A DNA stretch of 14,938 nt, from NCBI GenBank assembly GCA_903821255.1, contig CAIJKT010000973.1, positions 1 through 14,938 of the forward strand, given 5' to 3'. The notes below the pieces were generated by a model, which saw only the letters and a list, made by a program, of their open reading frames with translations, made no database searches and was not told where the DNA came from. A program made the translations under genes and the position numbers. This document shows positions 1 to 7,654 of this stretch, piece after piece; the stretch's first letter is position 1; each line of letters opens with the position of its first letter. The DNA comes from an uncultured Lentisphaeria bacterium (GTDB taxonomy: Bacteria > Verrucomicrobiota > Lentisphaeria > Victivallales > Victivallaceae).

Positions 1-560
1 CCGCCAGAGACGGTTTTGTGATTGCCTGCGGCGCGGGATTTTTAGTGCTGGAATCTGAAGCGAGCGTAAAACGGCGCGGCGTGCGCGCCATTTGCGAGCT
101 TTCCGGCAGCGCCGCCAACAGCAACGGCACCGACATGGTGGTTCCGGACGCGCCGTCGAATGCGGCGGTCATGCGGGAAGCCGTCGCGGCGGCGGGACTG
201 AAAATAGAAGATATTCAATATGTCAATACTCACGGCACCGGCACTCCGATCGGCGACCCGGTGGAAATGGATGCCATCAATCAGGTGTTCGGCTCAAAAG
301 TGGCGGTCAACAGCACCAAGTCCATGACCGGGCACATGATTGGCGCCGCCGGCGCGGTCGAGGCGATTTTCTGCACCCAGATGATCGAAAAAGGCTTTAT
401 CTGCCCCTCAATCAATCTGGACAACCCGGAGCCGCAGTTCGGCTGGGCTGATTTTGTCCGCGAACTTCGCGAAGGGGTTGATTTGCGTCATGTACTAAGC
501 AACAGTTTTGCATTCGGAGGTACCAATGTGAGCCTGGTCATTTCCCGCTGCCGGGATTAA
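1..560 (+). CDS. Beta-ketoacyl-ACP synthase, FabB-type (KAS I/II), C-terminal part; 5' end outside window
   Basis: This is a condensing enzyme of fatty-acid elongation, joining malonyl-ACP to an acyl chain in the cytoplasm. The reading frame is open from base 3 (ARDGFVIACGAGFLVLE), so the gene begins upstream; the GTG at 18 lies inside a conserved block and is not a start. About 186 residues remain of the usual ~410. Both catalytic histidines are visible, in VNTHGTGTP and in SMTGHMIGAAGA, as is the glycine-rich tail SNSFAFGGTN. The nucleophilic Cys would lie in the missing N-terminal half. The stretches GTDMVVPDAPSNAAVM and GFICPSINLD look more like FabB than FabF, but I cannot settle which family name is right, so no symbol is given. 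lipA follows within 30 bp, probably in one operon; lipoate synthesis draws octanoyl-ACP from this pathway. Confidence 0.93.
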   Translation, partial: ARDGFVIACGAGFLVLESEASVKRRGVRAICELSGSAANSNGTDMVVPDAPSNAAVMREAVAAAGLKIEDIQYVNTHGTGTPIGDPVEMDAINQVFGSKVAVNSTKSMTGHMIGAAGAVEAIFCTQMIEKGFICPSINLDNPEPQFGWADFVRELREGVDLRHVLSNSFAFGGTNVSLVISRCRD

Positions 561-587
561 TGGCCATTGTCTCCCGGGTTCATTGAA

Positions 588-1469
588 ATGGACAGCACAG
601 GAACACCGCACCGCCCGAAACTGCCGCCGTGGATCAGAGTAAAAGTGAACGGCGGAAATGCACGGGAGGAAGTAAACTCAATCCTGACCGGATTGCGTTT
701 AAATACAGTATGCTCAAGCGCCAGATGCCCGAATCTTAACGAATGCTGGCACCGGCGGACGGCGACATTCATGATCCTGGGTGAATATTGCACCAGGAAC
801 TGCCGGTTCTGCGCCGTCGGGCATAACGCCGCGCCCGAGCCGCCGGATCCGGATGAACCGGAAAGACTGGCGGCGGCGGCGGCGAAAATGGACCTGAAAT
901 ATGTGGTGGTCACCAGCGTTACGCGGGACGACCTGCCGGATGGCGGCGCCGGACATTTCGCGGCGGTGATCAATGCGCTGCACCGCACAATCCCGGAAGC
1001 CGGGGTCGAAGTGCTGACGCCGGATTTCAATGGCGATGCCGAGGCGCTTAAAACCGTTCTGGCCGCGGGGCCGACAGTTTTCAATCATAATGTTGAGACC
1101 GTGAGACGTTTGTCCGGAATGATCCGGAGCAAGGCGGATTATTCCCGCTCGCTGGCGGTGCTGAAGTCGGCCGTTGAGATCGGCGGCGGCAGAATCCCGG
1201 TGAAATCCGGCATCATGGCCGGGCTTGGCGAAACGGATGACGAGGTAGTGCAGACGCTGAAAGACCTCCGGGCTGCCGGAGTGTCGATTCTGACCATCGG
1301 CCAGTATCTGCCGCCTTCCGCCGCGCACTGGCCGCTGGCGCGTTATGTGGAGCCTGAAAAATTTGATGAATGGGGCAGACTGGCCCGTGAACTCGGGTTT
1401 TCTTTTGTTGCCAGCGCCCCGCTGGTCCGCAGTTCATATAATGCGGGCGAACTGATTAAAAAAAGTTGA
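588..1469 (+). CDS. lipA: Lipoyl synthase (radical SAM)
   Basis: LipA inserts two sulfurs into the octanoyl chain on lipoyl-carrier proteins, using two 4Fe-4S clusters. With ATG 588 as start the protein is 293 aa. The auxiliary-cluster motif CX4CX5C is C42, C47, C53 (CSSARCPNLNEC). The radical-SAM motif CX3CX2C is C68, C72, C75 (CTRNCRFC). The C-terminal RSSY that ligates the auxiliary cluster is at 281-284, so all family hallmarks are intact. The N-terminal PKLPPWIRVKV block is typical. A TTG at 567 would add seven residues; ATG 588 is preferred because family members usually start close to this block, but neither start has a convincing Shine-Dalgarno. The gene starts 27 bp after the ketoacyl synthase and is probably co-transcribed. 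lipB is not in the window. Confidence 0.97.
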   Translation: MDSTGTPHRPKLPPWIRVKVNGGNAREEVNSILTGLRLNTVCSSARCPNLNECWHRRTATFMILGEYCTRNCRFCAVGHNAAPEPPDPDEPERLAAAAAKMDLKYVVVTSVTRDDLPDGGAGHFAAVINALHRTIPEAGVEVLTPDFNGDAEALKTVLAAGPTVFNHNVETVRRLSGMIRSKADYSRSLAVLKSAVEIGGGRIPVKSGIMAGLGETDDEVVQTLKDLRAAGVSILTIGQYLPPSAAHWPLARYVEPEKFDEWGRLARELGFSFVASAPLVRSSYNAGELIKKS

Positions 1470-1498
1470 TTTTTATGGATAAGATAACATTATATAAC
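1466..1498 (+). promoter_or_regulatory. Possible weak promoter before the histidine kinase
   Basis: The short gap between lipA and the kinase is AT-rich. TTGATT at 1466-1471 could be a -35 element and CATTAT (1488-1493, spacer 16) or TATATA (1491-1496, spacer 19) a -10. Neither combination is strong, and read-through from lipA is equally possible. Confidence 0.25.
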
Positions 1499-1515
1499 CA
1501 TAGCGGAGAAAAATT

Positions 1516-3123
1516 ATGCCAATACTGATTTTATCTGTAGTTATAGTTGCGCTTTGCGTAGTGATAGTGCTTCAGCGGTCCAGGATTATTATCACCAACC
1601 GGACCAGCTACAGCTTGAAAAAAGGTATTTCCAAAGAACGGAATGCCACGGCGGACATTCTCCGCCTGTCCAAGGAAGTGATCGCTTCACAGGACAAGGA
1701 AAAAGAATTTCTGCCGAATTTCATCAAATACACCGTCCGCTCAATGAAAGCGACCGGCGGCGCGCTGCTTCTCTGCGGCGAAGACAAGCATTTTTACGGC
1801 TGCGCGGTTTCCGGAACATTCCCGGTGCTGAAGGACGTGACCCAGCAGATCGAATCACAACTGATTGCCCATGACAAACGGCATACCGAATTCATCAAGG
1901 GCTACAAAACCAAATTCACTTCAGATGACATTGACAAGGCCTGCGGCGGTGACGGCTATGCCTTTTACCAGGGCAAAAACCCGCCGTTTTTCCCGGACCG
2001 TTTCGTGCTGGAAGGTCCGCGCTGCCTGATTGCCCCGATCAAATACCGCAATGAAAATTACGGCTGCATCATTATTACCTCCAGAGAGGATTTTGATTCG
2101 TATAAAATTACTGCGAATGACGGATTTTTCCTCCTCCGCCTGGCTGAAATCGCCTCGCTGTGCATCGAAGTAATGAAGGATTTCAAAAAGCGTCAGGATT
2201 ACGAAAAGCAGCTCCAGGCAGCCCGCGAGGAAGGCATGCTGCAGGTTTCCACCGGCATCATTCACAATATCGGCAACGCCGTTACGATTGCCAAGCTCGC
2301 CGTCAGCGGCCTGATGGAAAAAGTCAACTTCAAGAAAGAAGAGCGCCCCGAGTCCCTGATCCTGGATGACATGCTGCCGAAAATGCAGGAACAGTTGAAA
2401 AGCGGCACTCTGGAGAAATTCCTCAAAACAGACAAAGCCGGCAAGCAGTATTTAGACATTATGCATGAGCTGCTGGATCATGCCCGCAACAACAATTGCG
2501 AAGCGACCAAAATGGTTCAGTCGGTTTCCGACAAACTTTTCCATATCAGCGAAATCATCGAGCTGCAGCAGCGGTTTGTCGGGGAACTCGGAACCGAAAA
2601 CATGGTTCAACTGGCCGGCGTGGTGGAATCTGCCGTCACGATTTTTGATGAATCATTCAATAAGCGCGGATTCAAAATCACCACCGAGCTTGACCGCAAG
2701 CTGCCGGAAACCCTGATTGACTCTTCAATTATGACCCAGGTCTTCATCAATATGATCAAAAATGCCGTTGAAGCAATGGATTCGGAAAATAATCCGGATA
2801 AAAAATACCAGCTCAAAATCACGCTGAAAGGCGAAACCAGAGCATCCAGAGACTACGCCCTGGTTGAAATCAGGGATAACGGCCCGGGCATTCCGGAAGA
2901 AATCAGAAGCAAGATCTTTGAATTCGGCTTTACCACTAAAATGAAGAGCAACGTCAACGCCCGCGGCATCGGCCTGCATTTCTGTCTGGATTCCGTCAAT
3001 AAATATAGCGGACTGATCGAAGTGGACTCCAAAGTCGGCGAAGGCGCCACCTTCAAAGTGCTGCTTCCAATCTCCAGAAAAACCGATGCCGCCGCCAACA
3101 CCCCGGAACCGGCAGTCATATAA
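1516..3123 (+). CDS. Membrane-anchored GAF-domain sensor histidine kinase (orphan)
   Basis: A 535-aa two-component sensor. A single hydrophobic segment at residues 2-20 followed by basic residues suggests a membrane anchor with the rest cytoplasmic. Residues ~64-220 look like a GAF sensory domain, followed by a linker. The dimerisation and phosphoacceptor helix contains GIIHNIGNAV with H250 as the likely phosphorylated His, the variant HNIGN form rather than the classic HELRTP. The HATPase domain shows the N box (INMIKNAVEA, N412/N416), G1 box (DNGPGIP, 454-460), F box (FEFGFTTK) and G2 box (GIGLHF, 484-489), so it should bind ATP. An SD-like GGAGA (1505-1509) supports ATG 1516. No response regulator is nearby, so its partner and signal are unknown. 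A strong hairpin follows the gene. Confidence 0.93.
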   Translation: MPILILSVVIVALCVVIVLQRSRIIITNRTSYSLKKGISKERNATADILRLSKEVIASQDKEKEFLPNFIKYTVRSMKATGGALLLCGEDKHFYGCAVSGTFPVLKDVTQQIESQLIAHDKRHTEFIKGYKTKFTSDDIDKACGGDGYAFYQGKNPPFFPDRFVLEGPRCLIAPIKYRNENYGCIIITSREDFDSYKITANDGFFLLRLAEIASLCIEVMKDFKKRQDYEKQLQAAREEGMLQVSTGIIHNIGNAVTIAKLAVSGLMEKVNFKKEERPESLILDDMLPKMQEQLKSGTLEKFLKTDKAGKQYLDIMHELLDHARNNNCEATKMVQSVSDKLFHISEIIELQQRFVGELGTENMVQLAGVVESAVTIFDESFNKRGFKITTELDRKLPETLIDSSIMTQVFINMIKNAVEAMDSENNPDKKYQLKITLKGETRASRDYALVEIRDNGPGIPEEIRSKIFEFGFTTKMKSNVNARGIGLHFCLDSVNKYSGLIEVDSKVGEGATFKVLLPISRKTDAAANTPEPAVI

Positions 3124-3137
3124 ATCTATAATCTTAT

Positions 3138-3200
3138 GCATCAGTTTCTTTACCGGAGCTGATGCCGCCCGGCGTTGTTTTCCGGAACCGGAAAGTTTTG
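3138..3200 (+). terminator. Putative transcription termination region after the kinase gene
   Basis: Two stem-loops lie in the 164-bp gap. The first has perfect 7-bp arms GCATCAG (3138-3144) and CTGATGC (3159-3165), which extend inward with wobble pairs to an 11-bp stem with a 6-nt loop. The second has arms TTTCCGG (3179-3185) and CCGGAAA (3188-3194), with a two-base spacer, so some pairs at the tip would open. It is followed by GTTTTG and later TTTTTT. Neither hairpin sits directly on a long T tract, so this is a plausible rather than a textbook terminator. Confidence 0.5.
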
Positions 3201-3229
3201 CCGTTTTTTCGCAGACCCCGTGAAGAATG

Positions 3230-3255
3230 TTGATTTTCATGTATTATACTATAAT
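3230..3255 (+). promoter_or_regulatory. Candidate promoter for the ABC transporter
   Basis: A perfect -10 hexamer TATAAT occupies 3250-3255, about 33 bp before the start codon. The -35 is poorly defined: TTGATT at 3230-3235 would leave only a 14-bp spacer, and TGTTGA at 3228-3233 leaves 16. The call rests mainly on the -10 and on the hairpins just upstream, which separate this gene from the kinase. Confidence 0.45.
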
Positions 3256-3273
3256 CATATAGTTTAATTTTTT

Positions 3274-3279
3274 AAGGAG
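3274..3279 (+). promoter_or_regulatory. Shine-Dalgarno that decides the TTG start of the ABC transporter
   Basis: AAGGAG sits 8 nt before TTG 3288. No in-frame ATG occurs until residue 27, inside the first transmembrane helix, so the TTG is the start. Confidence 0.8.
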
Positions 3280-3287
3280 ATTCAGTT

Positions 3288-5021
3288 TTGAACACCAAGG
3301 TCAGCGATTGCTGGACACTGATAAAACCTTACCGGAAACTGCTTGTCGGCGCAATATTGAGCGTCATGATGTTTTCCAATCTCGGGCTGGCGCTGCCGTT
3401 CATGCTGAAGATCGCCATAGACAAGGTCCTGCCGAATCAGGATTTCCAGCTTTATATGATCTTGTGCGGCGGCATGATTCTGATTGCGCTGTCCAGATGC
3501 ATGCTGCGCTATTTATGGAGCTATTTGATTAACTACGTGCAAATGCGCGTCCTGATTGATGTGCGCCACAAACTGTTCAAACATCTGCAGACCCTCTCGC
3601 TGCGGTTCTACCAGGAATACCGCACCGGCAAGCTGATCTCCAACGTAATCAGCGATGTCGGGCAGTTGCAGCAGTTGATCGGCATCACCGCCCAGTTGTG
3701 CGACCAGATGTTCCTGATTCTGGTGATTGTAATTATTCTTATTGTAATGAACTTCCAGATGTCGCTTGTGGCGCTTATCATAATCCCGCTGCATTTTATA
3801 AACCTGCGTCACAGCCACAAAATCGCCAGGGTTGATACGAAAGCCATGCAGGAGAAGATGTCGGAGATTTCCGCCAACCTGGCGGAGACGCTCAACGGCG
3901 TGAAAGTGGTCAAGTCGTTTTCCAAGGAGCGCACCGAGTGCAGAGATTTCTTTATCAGCCTGCGCCCGACACTGGATATCCATCTGCGGGCCCATACCCA
4001 GTGGACGCTGTGCTGGAATATCGCCGACGTGATAAGCATGTGCGCCTATCTGGCAATCATCGGGATTGGAACGATCATGGCGCAGAAAGGCTCGATGACC
4101 ATCGGCGACTTTGCCGCGTATTACACTTACATGGGCATGCTGCTGGGCCCGATCAATGCCTTGTCCGCGGTCTCCGCCAATATCACGACCGGACTGGTCA
4201 GCGCGGAACGCATCACGAAACTGCTTAATACGACATCGGAAATTAAAGAGGACCCCCATCCCGTCAGAGTCGAACATCTGAACGGCAACATTGAGTTTAA
4301 GAATGTAACTTTCGGTTATGATGAACAGCGGCCGGTGCTGAAAGATTTCTCGTTGAAGATAGAACCCGGCCAGAAAGTCGCGCTGGTCGGCCCCAGCGGT
4401 TCCGGCAAATCCACGGTCTCCAGCCTGCTGCTGCGCTTTTATGACATCAGCACCGGCGAGATCAAGGTTGACGGCATCAATATCAAAAAACTGGGGATTG
4501 AGTCCTACCGCAACAGCATCGGCGTGGTGCTCCAGGAGCCGTTCCTGTTCAGCGGAAGCATCAAGGATAACATTGCCTATGCCAAAAAAGGGGCATCGGA
4601 TGAAGAGGTCAAAAATGCCGCCGTCATGGCCAATGTGGAGGAGTTTGTCACCCATCTGGATCAGCGCTATGAAACCATAATCGGAGAGAACGGCGCCAGT
4701 CTTTCCGGCGGCCAGAAACAGCGGCTGGCGATTGCCCGCGCGGTGCTGAAAAACCCCTCCATCCTGGTGCTGGACGAAGCCACTTCCGCGCTGGACACGG
4801 TCTCCGAACACCTTGTACAGCAGGCGCTGGACCGGCTGATGCAGGACAAGACCACGGTTATTATCGCCCACCGGCTTTCGACAATCAAGAACGCCGACCT
4901 GATTGTGGTATTGAACGAAGGCCGCATTGTCCAGCAGGGCAGACACGACGAACTGCTTGCGCAGGAGGGCATTTACAAAGAGATGTATTTCTCCCAGAAA
5001 AAGACCGTGGAAAGTATTTAA
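3288..5021 (+). CDS. ABC exporter, fused transmembrane and ATPase domains (MsbA/lipid-A-exporter-like half-transporter)
   Basis: A 577-aa type IV ABC exporter half, expected to work as a homodimer in the inner membrane. Residues ~18-305 form the six-helix membrane domain, with clear hydrophobic stretches at ~18-40, 54-70, 140-170 and 246-265. The ATPase domain is complete: Walker A GPSGSGKST (368-376), Q-loop Q416 (VLQEPF), signature LSGGQ (472-476), Walker B ILVLDE (492-497, catalytic E497) and H-loop H528 (IIAHRLST). Length and architecture match MsbA (~580 aa) and related lipid, peptide or drug exporters; the substrate cannot be told from sequence. It begins with TTG, supported by AAGGAG. 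It appears to be its own transcription unit, with 74 bp to the next gene and no obvious terminator there. Confidence 0.95.
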   Translation: MNTKVSDCWTLIKPYRKLLVGAILSVMMFSNLGLALPFMLKIAIDKVLPNQDFQLYMILCGGMILIALSRCMLRYLWSYLINYVQMRVLIDVRHKLFKHLQTLSLRFYQEYRTGKLISNVISDVGQLQQLIGITAQLCDQMFLILVIVIILIVMNFQMSLVALIIIPLHFINLRHSHKIARVDTKAMQEKMSEISANLAETLNGVKVVKSFSKERTECRDFFISLRPTLDIHLRAHTQWTLCWNIADVISMCAYLAIIGIGTIMAQKGSMTIGDFAAYYTYMGMLLGPINALSAVSANITTGLVSAERITKLLNTTSEIKEDPHPVRVEHLNGNIEFKNVTFGYDEQRPVLKDFSLKIEPGQKVALVGPSGSGKSTVSSLLLRFYDISTGEIKVDGINIKKLGIESYRNSIGVVLQEPFLFSGSIKDNIAYAKKGASDEEVKNAAVMANVEEFVTHLDQRYETIIGENGASLSGGQKQRLAIARAVLKNPSILVLDEATSALDTVSEHLVQQALDRLMQDKTTVIIAHRLSTIKNADLIVVLNEGRIVQQGRHDELLAQEGIYKEMYFSQKKTVESI

Positions 5022-5095
5022 TGAGATTTCAAAAATTGCCGCGTGATTTTAACCATGTCACAGGCTAAATTAACATCAGCAAGGAGCTGTCAACC

Positions 5096-5629
5096 ATGAA
5101 AAATTTCTTCATCATTTTGTTTTTGCTGTTCACCGGCATCACTGTCTCGGCGGCGGACAAACCCAAAGAGAAAGAGGATGTCTGGGCCTCGCCGAAGCAT
5201 AATAAATATTCCAGGACCGAACGCTGGGAATCGCTTCAGGCCGGTTTCTGGTTCGGGGTGCCGCCCGCGACGGAATATGAGGACGTATACGGCCTGAAAG
5301 TCGGTCTCCCCGTCTGTTCCGGCAGCGGCAATGTCATCGGAGTTGAGGCCTCGTTTTTCTGCAGCGCCACCGATCATGTCAAAGGCTTGCAGTGCTCCAT
5401 CGGCAACACCCTCTGCGAAGACTTCAGCGGTCTTCAACTGTCCATGGTCAATATCGCGCAGGCCGCGGCTTACGGAACCCAGGCCGGACTGGTGAATGTG
5501 GCGCATAAAAAAGGCATTCAGGTCGGGCTGGTGAATGTCAGCAGGAAAGCGGCTTTCCAGATTGGACTGGTGAATTTCAACGAAGGCGGCTGGCTGCCTT
5601 TCATGGTCTTTTTTAACTCCACCCCATAG
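5096..5629 (+). CDS. Secreted GLVNV-repeat protein (LA_2272-type surface repeats)
   Basis: A 177-aa exported protein of unknown function. A signal peptide spans residues 1-19: MKN, a hydrophobic core, then VSA before the likely cleavage site. The C-terminal half carries degenerate repeats of the form GxQxGLVNVxxxx: GLQLSMVNIA (~112), TQAGLVNVAHKKG (~128), IQVGLVNVSRKAA (~141) and FQIGLVNFNEGG (~155). It ends in WLPFMVFFNS. This pattern resembles the LA_2272 surface-repeat family, thought to form a repetitive beta structure at the cell surface; the match is from memory of the family. AAGGAG at 5081-5086 supports the start. The CYTH gene begins 6 bp after its stop, so the two are probably co-transcribed, although no functional link is obvious. 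Confidence 0.85.
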   Translation: MKNFFIILFLLFTGITVSAADKPKEKEDVWASPKHNKYSRTERWESLQAGFWFGVPPATEYEDVYGLKVGLPVCSGSGNVIGVEASFFCSATDHVKGLQCSIGNTLCEDFSGLQLSMVNIAQAAAYGTQAGLVNVAHKKGIQVGLVNVSRKAAFQIGLVNFNEGGWLPFMVFFNSTP

Positions 5630-5635
5630 AGAAAT

Positions 5636-6112
5636 ATGCCTCAGGAAATCGAAAGAAAGTTTCTGGTTAAGAACGAGAGCTGGAAGAAGCATGCCGACAG
5701 CGGCGAACACTTCCGGCAGTCGTTCATTTATTCCCGCAGCGGCAAAAGCGTGGTCAGAATCAGGATCGCCGGCGGGCAGGCGTACATTACCCTGAAAGGC
5801 AAACCGGTCAACTTCACCCGTCCGGAATTTGAATATCCGATCCCGCTCGCCGACGCCCGGCAGATGCTGGAAAACCTGTGCGACTCCGCCGCCGTCGAAA
5901 AAACCCGTTACGAAGTCAAATACCACGACAAGTTCTGGGTGGTGGACGTCTTCGAAGGCGGCAATGCCGGCCTGATCATGGCCGAAATCGAACTGGGCAG
6001 CGAAGCCGAACAGTTCGACCTGCCCCCCTGGGCCGGCCAGGAAGTAACCGCAGATGTCAGATACTGCAATTCCAGCCTCGCCCAGCACCCCTATTCAACC
6101 TGGCAGTCCTGA
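5636..6112 (+). CDS. CYTH domain (triphosphate tunnel metalloenzyme) protein
   Basis: A 158-aa single-domain CYTH protein. The defining ExExK motif is at the very N-terminus (PQEIERKFLV: E4, E6, K8). Further family features are the alternating charged strands VVRIRI, AYITLKGK, EFEYPIP and AEIELGSE, and the closing segment EVTADVRYCNSSLAQHPY. Bacterial members of this size hydrolyse inorganic triphosphate or bind other triphosphorylated ligands using divalent metal inside a beta-barrel tunnel; the substrate here is unknown. It starts 6 bp after the secreted repeat protein with only a weak purine-rich stretch before the ATG, suggesting translation linked to the upstream gene. Its TGA stop directly abuts the stop of the convergent gene on the other strand. 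Confidence 0.92.
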   Translation: MPQEIERKFLVKNESWKKHADSGEHFRQSFIYSRSGKSVVRIRIAGGQAYITLKGKPVNFTRPEFEYPIPLADARQMLENLCDSAAVEKTRYEVKYHDKFWVVDVFEGGNAGLIMAEIELGSEAEQFDLPPWAGQEVTADVRYCNSSLAQHPYSTWQS

Positions 6113-7654
6113 TTATTTTCCGCCCTTATTCCGTTTGTGTAATTCGGCGTTTTGTCTGATTCTTTCTTCTTTTTCCTTTAACCATACGCTGGAAATAGTG
6201 AACGCTTTGTCAATCTTCCGGTATTCAAATGGTTTGCCGCTGATCGGATCTACCGGAATATCTTTAAGTATTTCCGGAGCCAGTTGTCCCAGTGTATCCG
6301 GGAACACGCCATGCTGGTTTTTATAGACATGCAGCGCCAGCGTCAGTTTCGCCGCATCAATTTCCGATTCAATATTGGCGGTTTTGGTTCTGTAGGAAAC
6401 CATTCGATATGGCTCAAATAAAATTGCCGAAATCAAATATTGAGGTGGAGTATTTGAGGATTCATCGTTCAGTTCTTTCATTTCTTTTTCCACAATCCAG
6501 TATGGCTTAGAATAAAGCATTCTGATTTTTACTTCCTGTTCCAAGTAATATGCATCGTCCTGGTAGAAAAATGGACATACAGGGAGCAAGAAGTTTAACC
6601 TCCCTAATAGTATTTCTTTTTCTATGTTGAAAAATGCTGAAAGAAAAAATTTTACCCCCACAATTACCATTCCTTCTTTCGGATATGGAGGAGAGTAAAA
6701 TTCAAGCTTTTCCATTATCATTCCTTTTTCTATGGAATCAAATTTATGTCCAGTCATAAACTTTTCAAAAAGATCTCTGCATATCAATATTTCTCCATCC
6801 ATCGCATGAATCATGCTTGCCTCGAAATCAAATTGATCCAATTCAGACAAAAGCTGTTCGGCATTCTGGCGGCTGATGCCGTAGCGGGAGATAAGTGCAG
6901 TCATGGCATCAATATTCTGCGAAGTACAGGCCATGTTCACCAGTTGTGAAACAGGAAACGGTTCAGATTCAAATTGTTTGATTGTTTTGAAACCGCCGAG
7001 AACAAGGCTGTATCCTGCGTCCGGGTTGCCGTTAAGCCCTTCAGCGCTGCTTTTCATGCAGACGAGCCGAAGCAGATTCCGCTGCGAATTCAGTTCCGGC
7101 AGTTCGGTTGCATACCCCCGATACTCGCGCTTGTAAACTGCATACGGCTTTTCCGCGCCCTGGCGGAATAAGCTTAAAATCAGTTCCATGTCTTTGTTTT
7201 TTAAAAGTTGTTGTGCGGCATTCCGGTCCTGCTCAGGCCATGTGGTGATATCTAATGCAGATTGCCTTAATATCAAATCAAAATGTGCTTCATATGAAGG
7301 CGAGACCTGCATTAACTCAAACGCCGCTTTATAGAAAAAAGCGCCGTTGTCTGCGTTTTTTTCCGGCATTTTCGGAAGAACGGAATCTTTATCTAATGGA
7401 ATTCCTTGAGTCCGCATTTCCGCCAGCCTGGACTCAACTTTAGCCCGTCCGATAGCGTTGGAGATGGTGTAAAATAGAATATAGGCCAAGACCAGTCCGG
7501 CAATAGCCAAAATTAAAATCGTCAGGCACTTCCTGATGACGGGGTGCTTGAACTTGTATTTTAACAAGAAAATGGCTACCGCGGCACCAGCAAAAACGGC
7601 AAGGCAAACCACAATGATTGTCTGCATTCCTGGATAAAACAGTAGCAGATTCAT
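6113..7654 (-). CDS. Hypothetical two-TM membrane protein with pseudopilin-like C-terminal segment
   Basis: A 513-aa protein of no assigned function. Two transmembrane helices lie at ~12-31 and ~42-64, leaving a large soluble region. After the second helix comes MPEKNADNGAFFYKAAFEL, and the C-terminus contains LTLALHVYKNQHGVFPDTLGQ followed by LAPEILKDIPVDPISGKPFEY. Segments of this kind (helix, HGxxPxxLxxL, then PxDPxxGKPxxY) recur in large uncharacterised proteins of Planctomycetes and Verrucomicrobia and resemble the globular part of type II secretion pseudopilins; this is recollection, not a search. The start is secure: GGAGG lies 6 nt before the ATG, and ATGA overlaps the stop of the upstream ORF6N gene, so the two are translationally coupled. 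The gene is AT-richer than its neighbours. No terminator is visible at its end. Confidence 0.85.
   Translation of the reverse strand: MNLLLFYPGMQTIIVVCLAVFAGAAVAIFLLKYKFKHPVIRKCLTILILAIAGLVLAYILFYTISNAIGRAKVESRLAEMRTQGIPLDKDSVLPKMPEKNADNGAFFYKAAFELMQVSPSYEAHFDLILRQSALDITTWPEQDRNAAQQLLKNKDMELILSLFRQGAEKPYAVYKREYRGYATELPELNSQRNLLRLVCMKSSAEGLNGNPDAGYSLVLGGFKTIKQFESEPFPVSQLVNMACTSQNIDAMTALISRYGISRQNAEQLLSELDQFDFEASMIHAMDGEILICRDLFEKFMTGHKFDSIEKGMIMEKLEFYSPPYPKEGMVIVGVKFFLSAFFNIEKEILLGRLNFLLPVCPFFYQDDAYYLEQEVKIRMLYSKPYWIVEKEMKELNDESSNTPPQYLISAILFEPYRMVSYRTKTANIESEIDAAKLTLALHVYKNQHGVFPDTLGQLAPEILKDIPVDPISGKPFEYRKIDKAFTISSVWLKEKEERIRQNAELHKRNKGGK

Noticed and set aside
18..20. GTG as a start for the first gene
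   Set aside because: The frame is open to the window edge, and RDGFVIACGAG is an internal conserved block of ketoacyl synthases.
567..569. TTG start for lipA
   Set aside because: No SD precedes it and the seven extra residues are not part of the conserved N-terminus; ATG 588 is preferred, without certainty.
3513..4946. 477-codon - strand open frame antisense to the ABC transporter
   Set aside because: It mirrors the codon structure of a clearly real ABC exporter and shows no protein-like motif.
5090..6088. 332-codon - strand open frame antisense to the secreted protein and CYTH gene
   Set aside because: Both + strand genes have clear signals (signal peptide, SD, ExExK motif); the antisense frame spans both and looks like a shadow.
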